Below, piece after piece: positions 63,866-64,000 of a stretch of DNA of 64,000 bases. The notes beneath the pieces are model-generated. The model saw nothing but the letters and a program-made list of their open reading frames with translations, did not search any database and was not told the origin of the DNA. A program made the position numbers and the translations under genes. The DNA comes from Maricaulis sp048270265 (GTDB taxonomy: Bacteria; Pseudomonadota; Alphaproteobacteria; Caulobacterales; Maricaulaceae), in assembly GCF_048270265.1 (NCBI RefSeq), contig NZ_JBLWTD010000002.1:102017-166016 (forward strand), given 5' to 3'. Position 1 is the first letter of the stretch. Every line of letters begins with the position of its first letter.

Positions 63866-64000
63866 AAAATCTCCACGCGGCCTGCCGCTGGAGGTTTGCT
63901 GGGGCCTCCCCTTGTTGGGAGGGGTGCGGGACGCCGGCGAATGCCGGTTCTTGAGTAAGTTTTGGGGGCATCCGAGACGTCCCGCACGTGGAGATTTACT
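63866..64000. repeat. 135-bp structured intergenic repeat, copy B (inverted)
   Basis: The reverse complement of this segment matches 4502-4637 almost base for base, differing mainly in the internal 25 bases. It reaches the window's end, so its right boundary is inferred from copy A. The same nested inverted repeats and hairpins are present. Confidence 0.8.

Overview
The window is GC-rich chromosomal DNA from an alphaproteobacterium, most likely a marine member of the Caulobacterales/Hyphomonadales close to Maricaulis. The clearest taxonomic markers are a complete gcrA cell-cycle regulator gene, a phoR-pstC-pstA-pstB-phoU-phoB cluster with the long alphaproteobacterial PstC and PstA proteins, and a two-domain-size dCTP deaminase. 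The genus is an inference; no ribosomal RNA gene is present.

Layout. 1-7.5 kb: partial HEAT-repeat protein, carboxylesterase, HNH endonuclease, an XRE regulator paired with a serine hydrolase, then divergent gamma-glutamyltransferase and P1-family peptidase genes, with two palindromic intergenic elements and one copy of a 135-bp repeat. 7.56-18.53 kb: a genomic island of about 10.9 kb inserted at the 3' end of a tRNA-Arg(ACG) gene, bounded by 52-bp direct repeats. It carries an excisionase-like gene, an HUH-nuclease-like gene, a 9-bp tandem repeat, a single-chain type ISP restriction-modification enzyme, an unknown gene, a RES-domain toxin-like protein and a tyrosine integrase. The integrase and the restriction enzyme are both frame-interrupted. 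18.5-26.7 kb: histidine kinase/response regulator pair, Lrp regulator divergent from a class V aminotransferase, a gamma-glutamylcyclotransferase-like protein, a repetitive secreted protein and a DUF819 membrane protein.

26.8-39.4 kb: three consecutive paralogous M13 zinc metallopeptidase lipoproteins, each closed by its own hairpin, then an RND efflux system in the order outer-membrane factor, adaptor, pump. 39.7-46.9 kb: the phosphate-sensing and uptake operon, with a Pho-box-like array of 11-bp repeats before pstC. 47-53.8 kb: gcrA, an ABC-2 permease, argD-hslO, trkH, apaG and dcd. 53.9-55.7 kb: tRNA-Gly(CCC) followed by an AT-richer accessory patch with a ClpP-fold-like lipoprotein and a broken gene that begins with a bacteriocin-type leader. 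55.8-64 kb: S9 peptidase, a glycosyltransferase overlapped by a small membrane protein, a SixA-like phosphatase, and a TetR-controlled HlyD/ABC export operon. The window ends in a second, inverted copy of the 135-bp repeat.

The genes most likely to hold something undescribed are the tRNA-Arg island (type ISP enzyme, unknown protein and RES protein side by side) and the tRNA-Gly patch with the leader-peptide gene. Four interrupted reading frames fall in these two accessory regions. At least four of the five inferred lesions are single-base losses, so an assembly error must be excluded before calling them decay.
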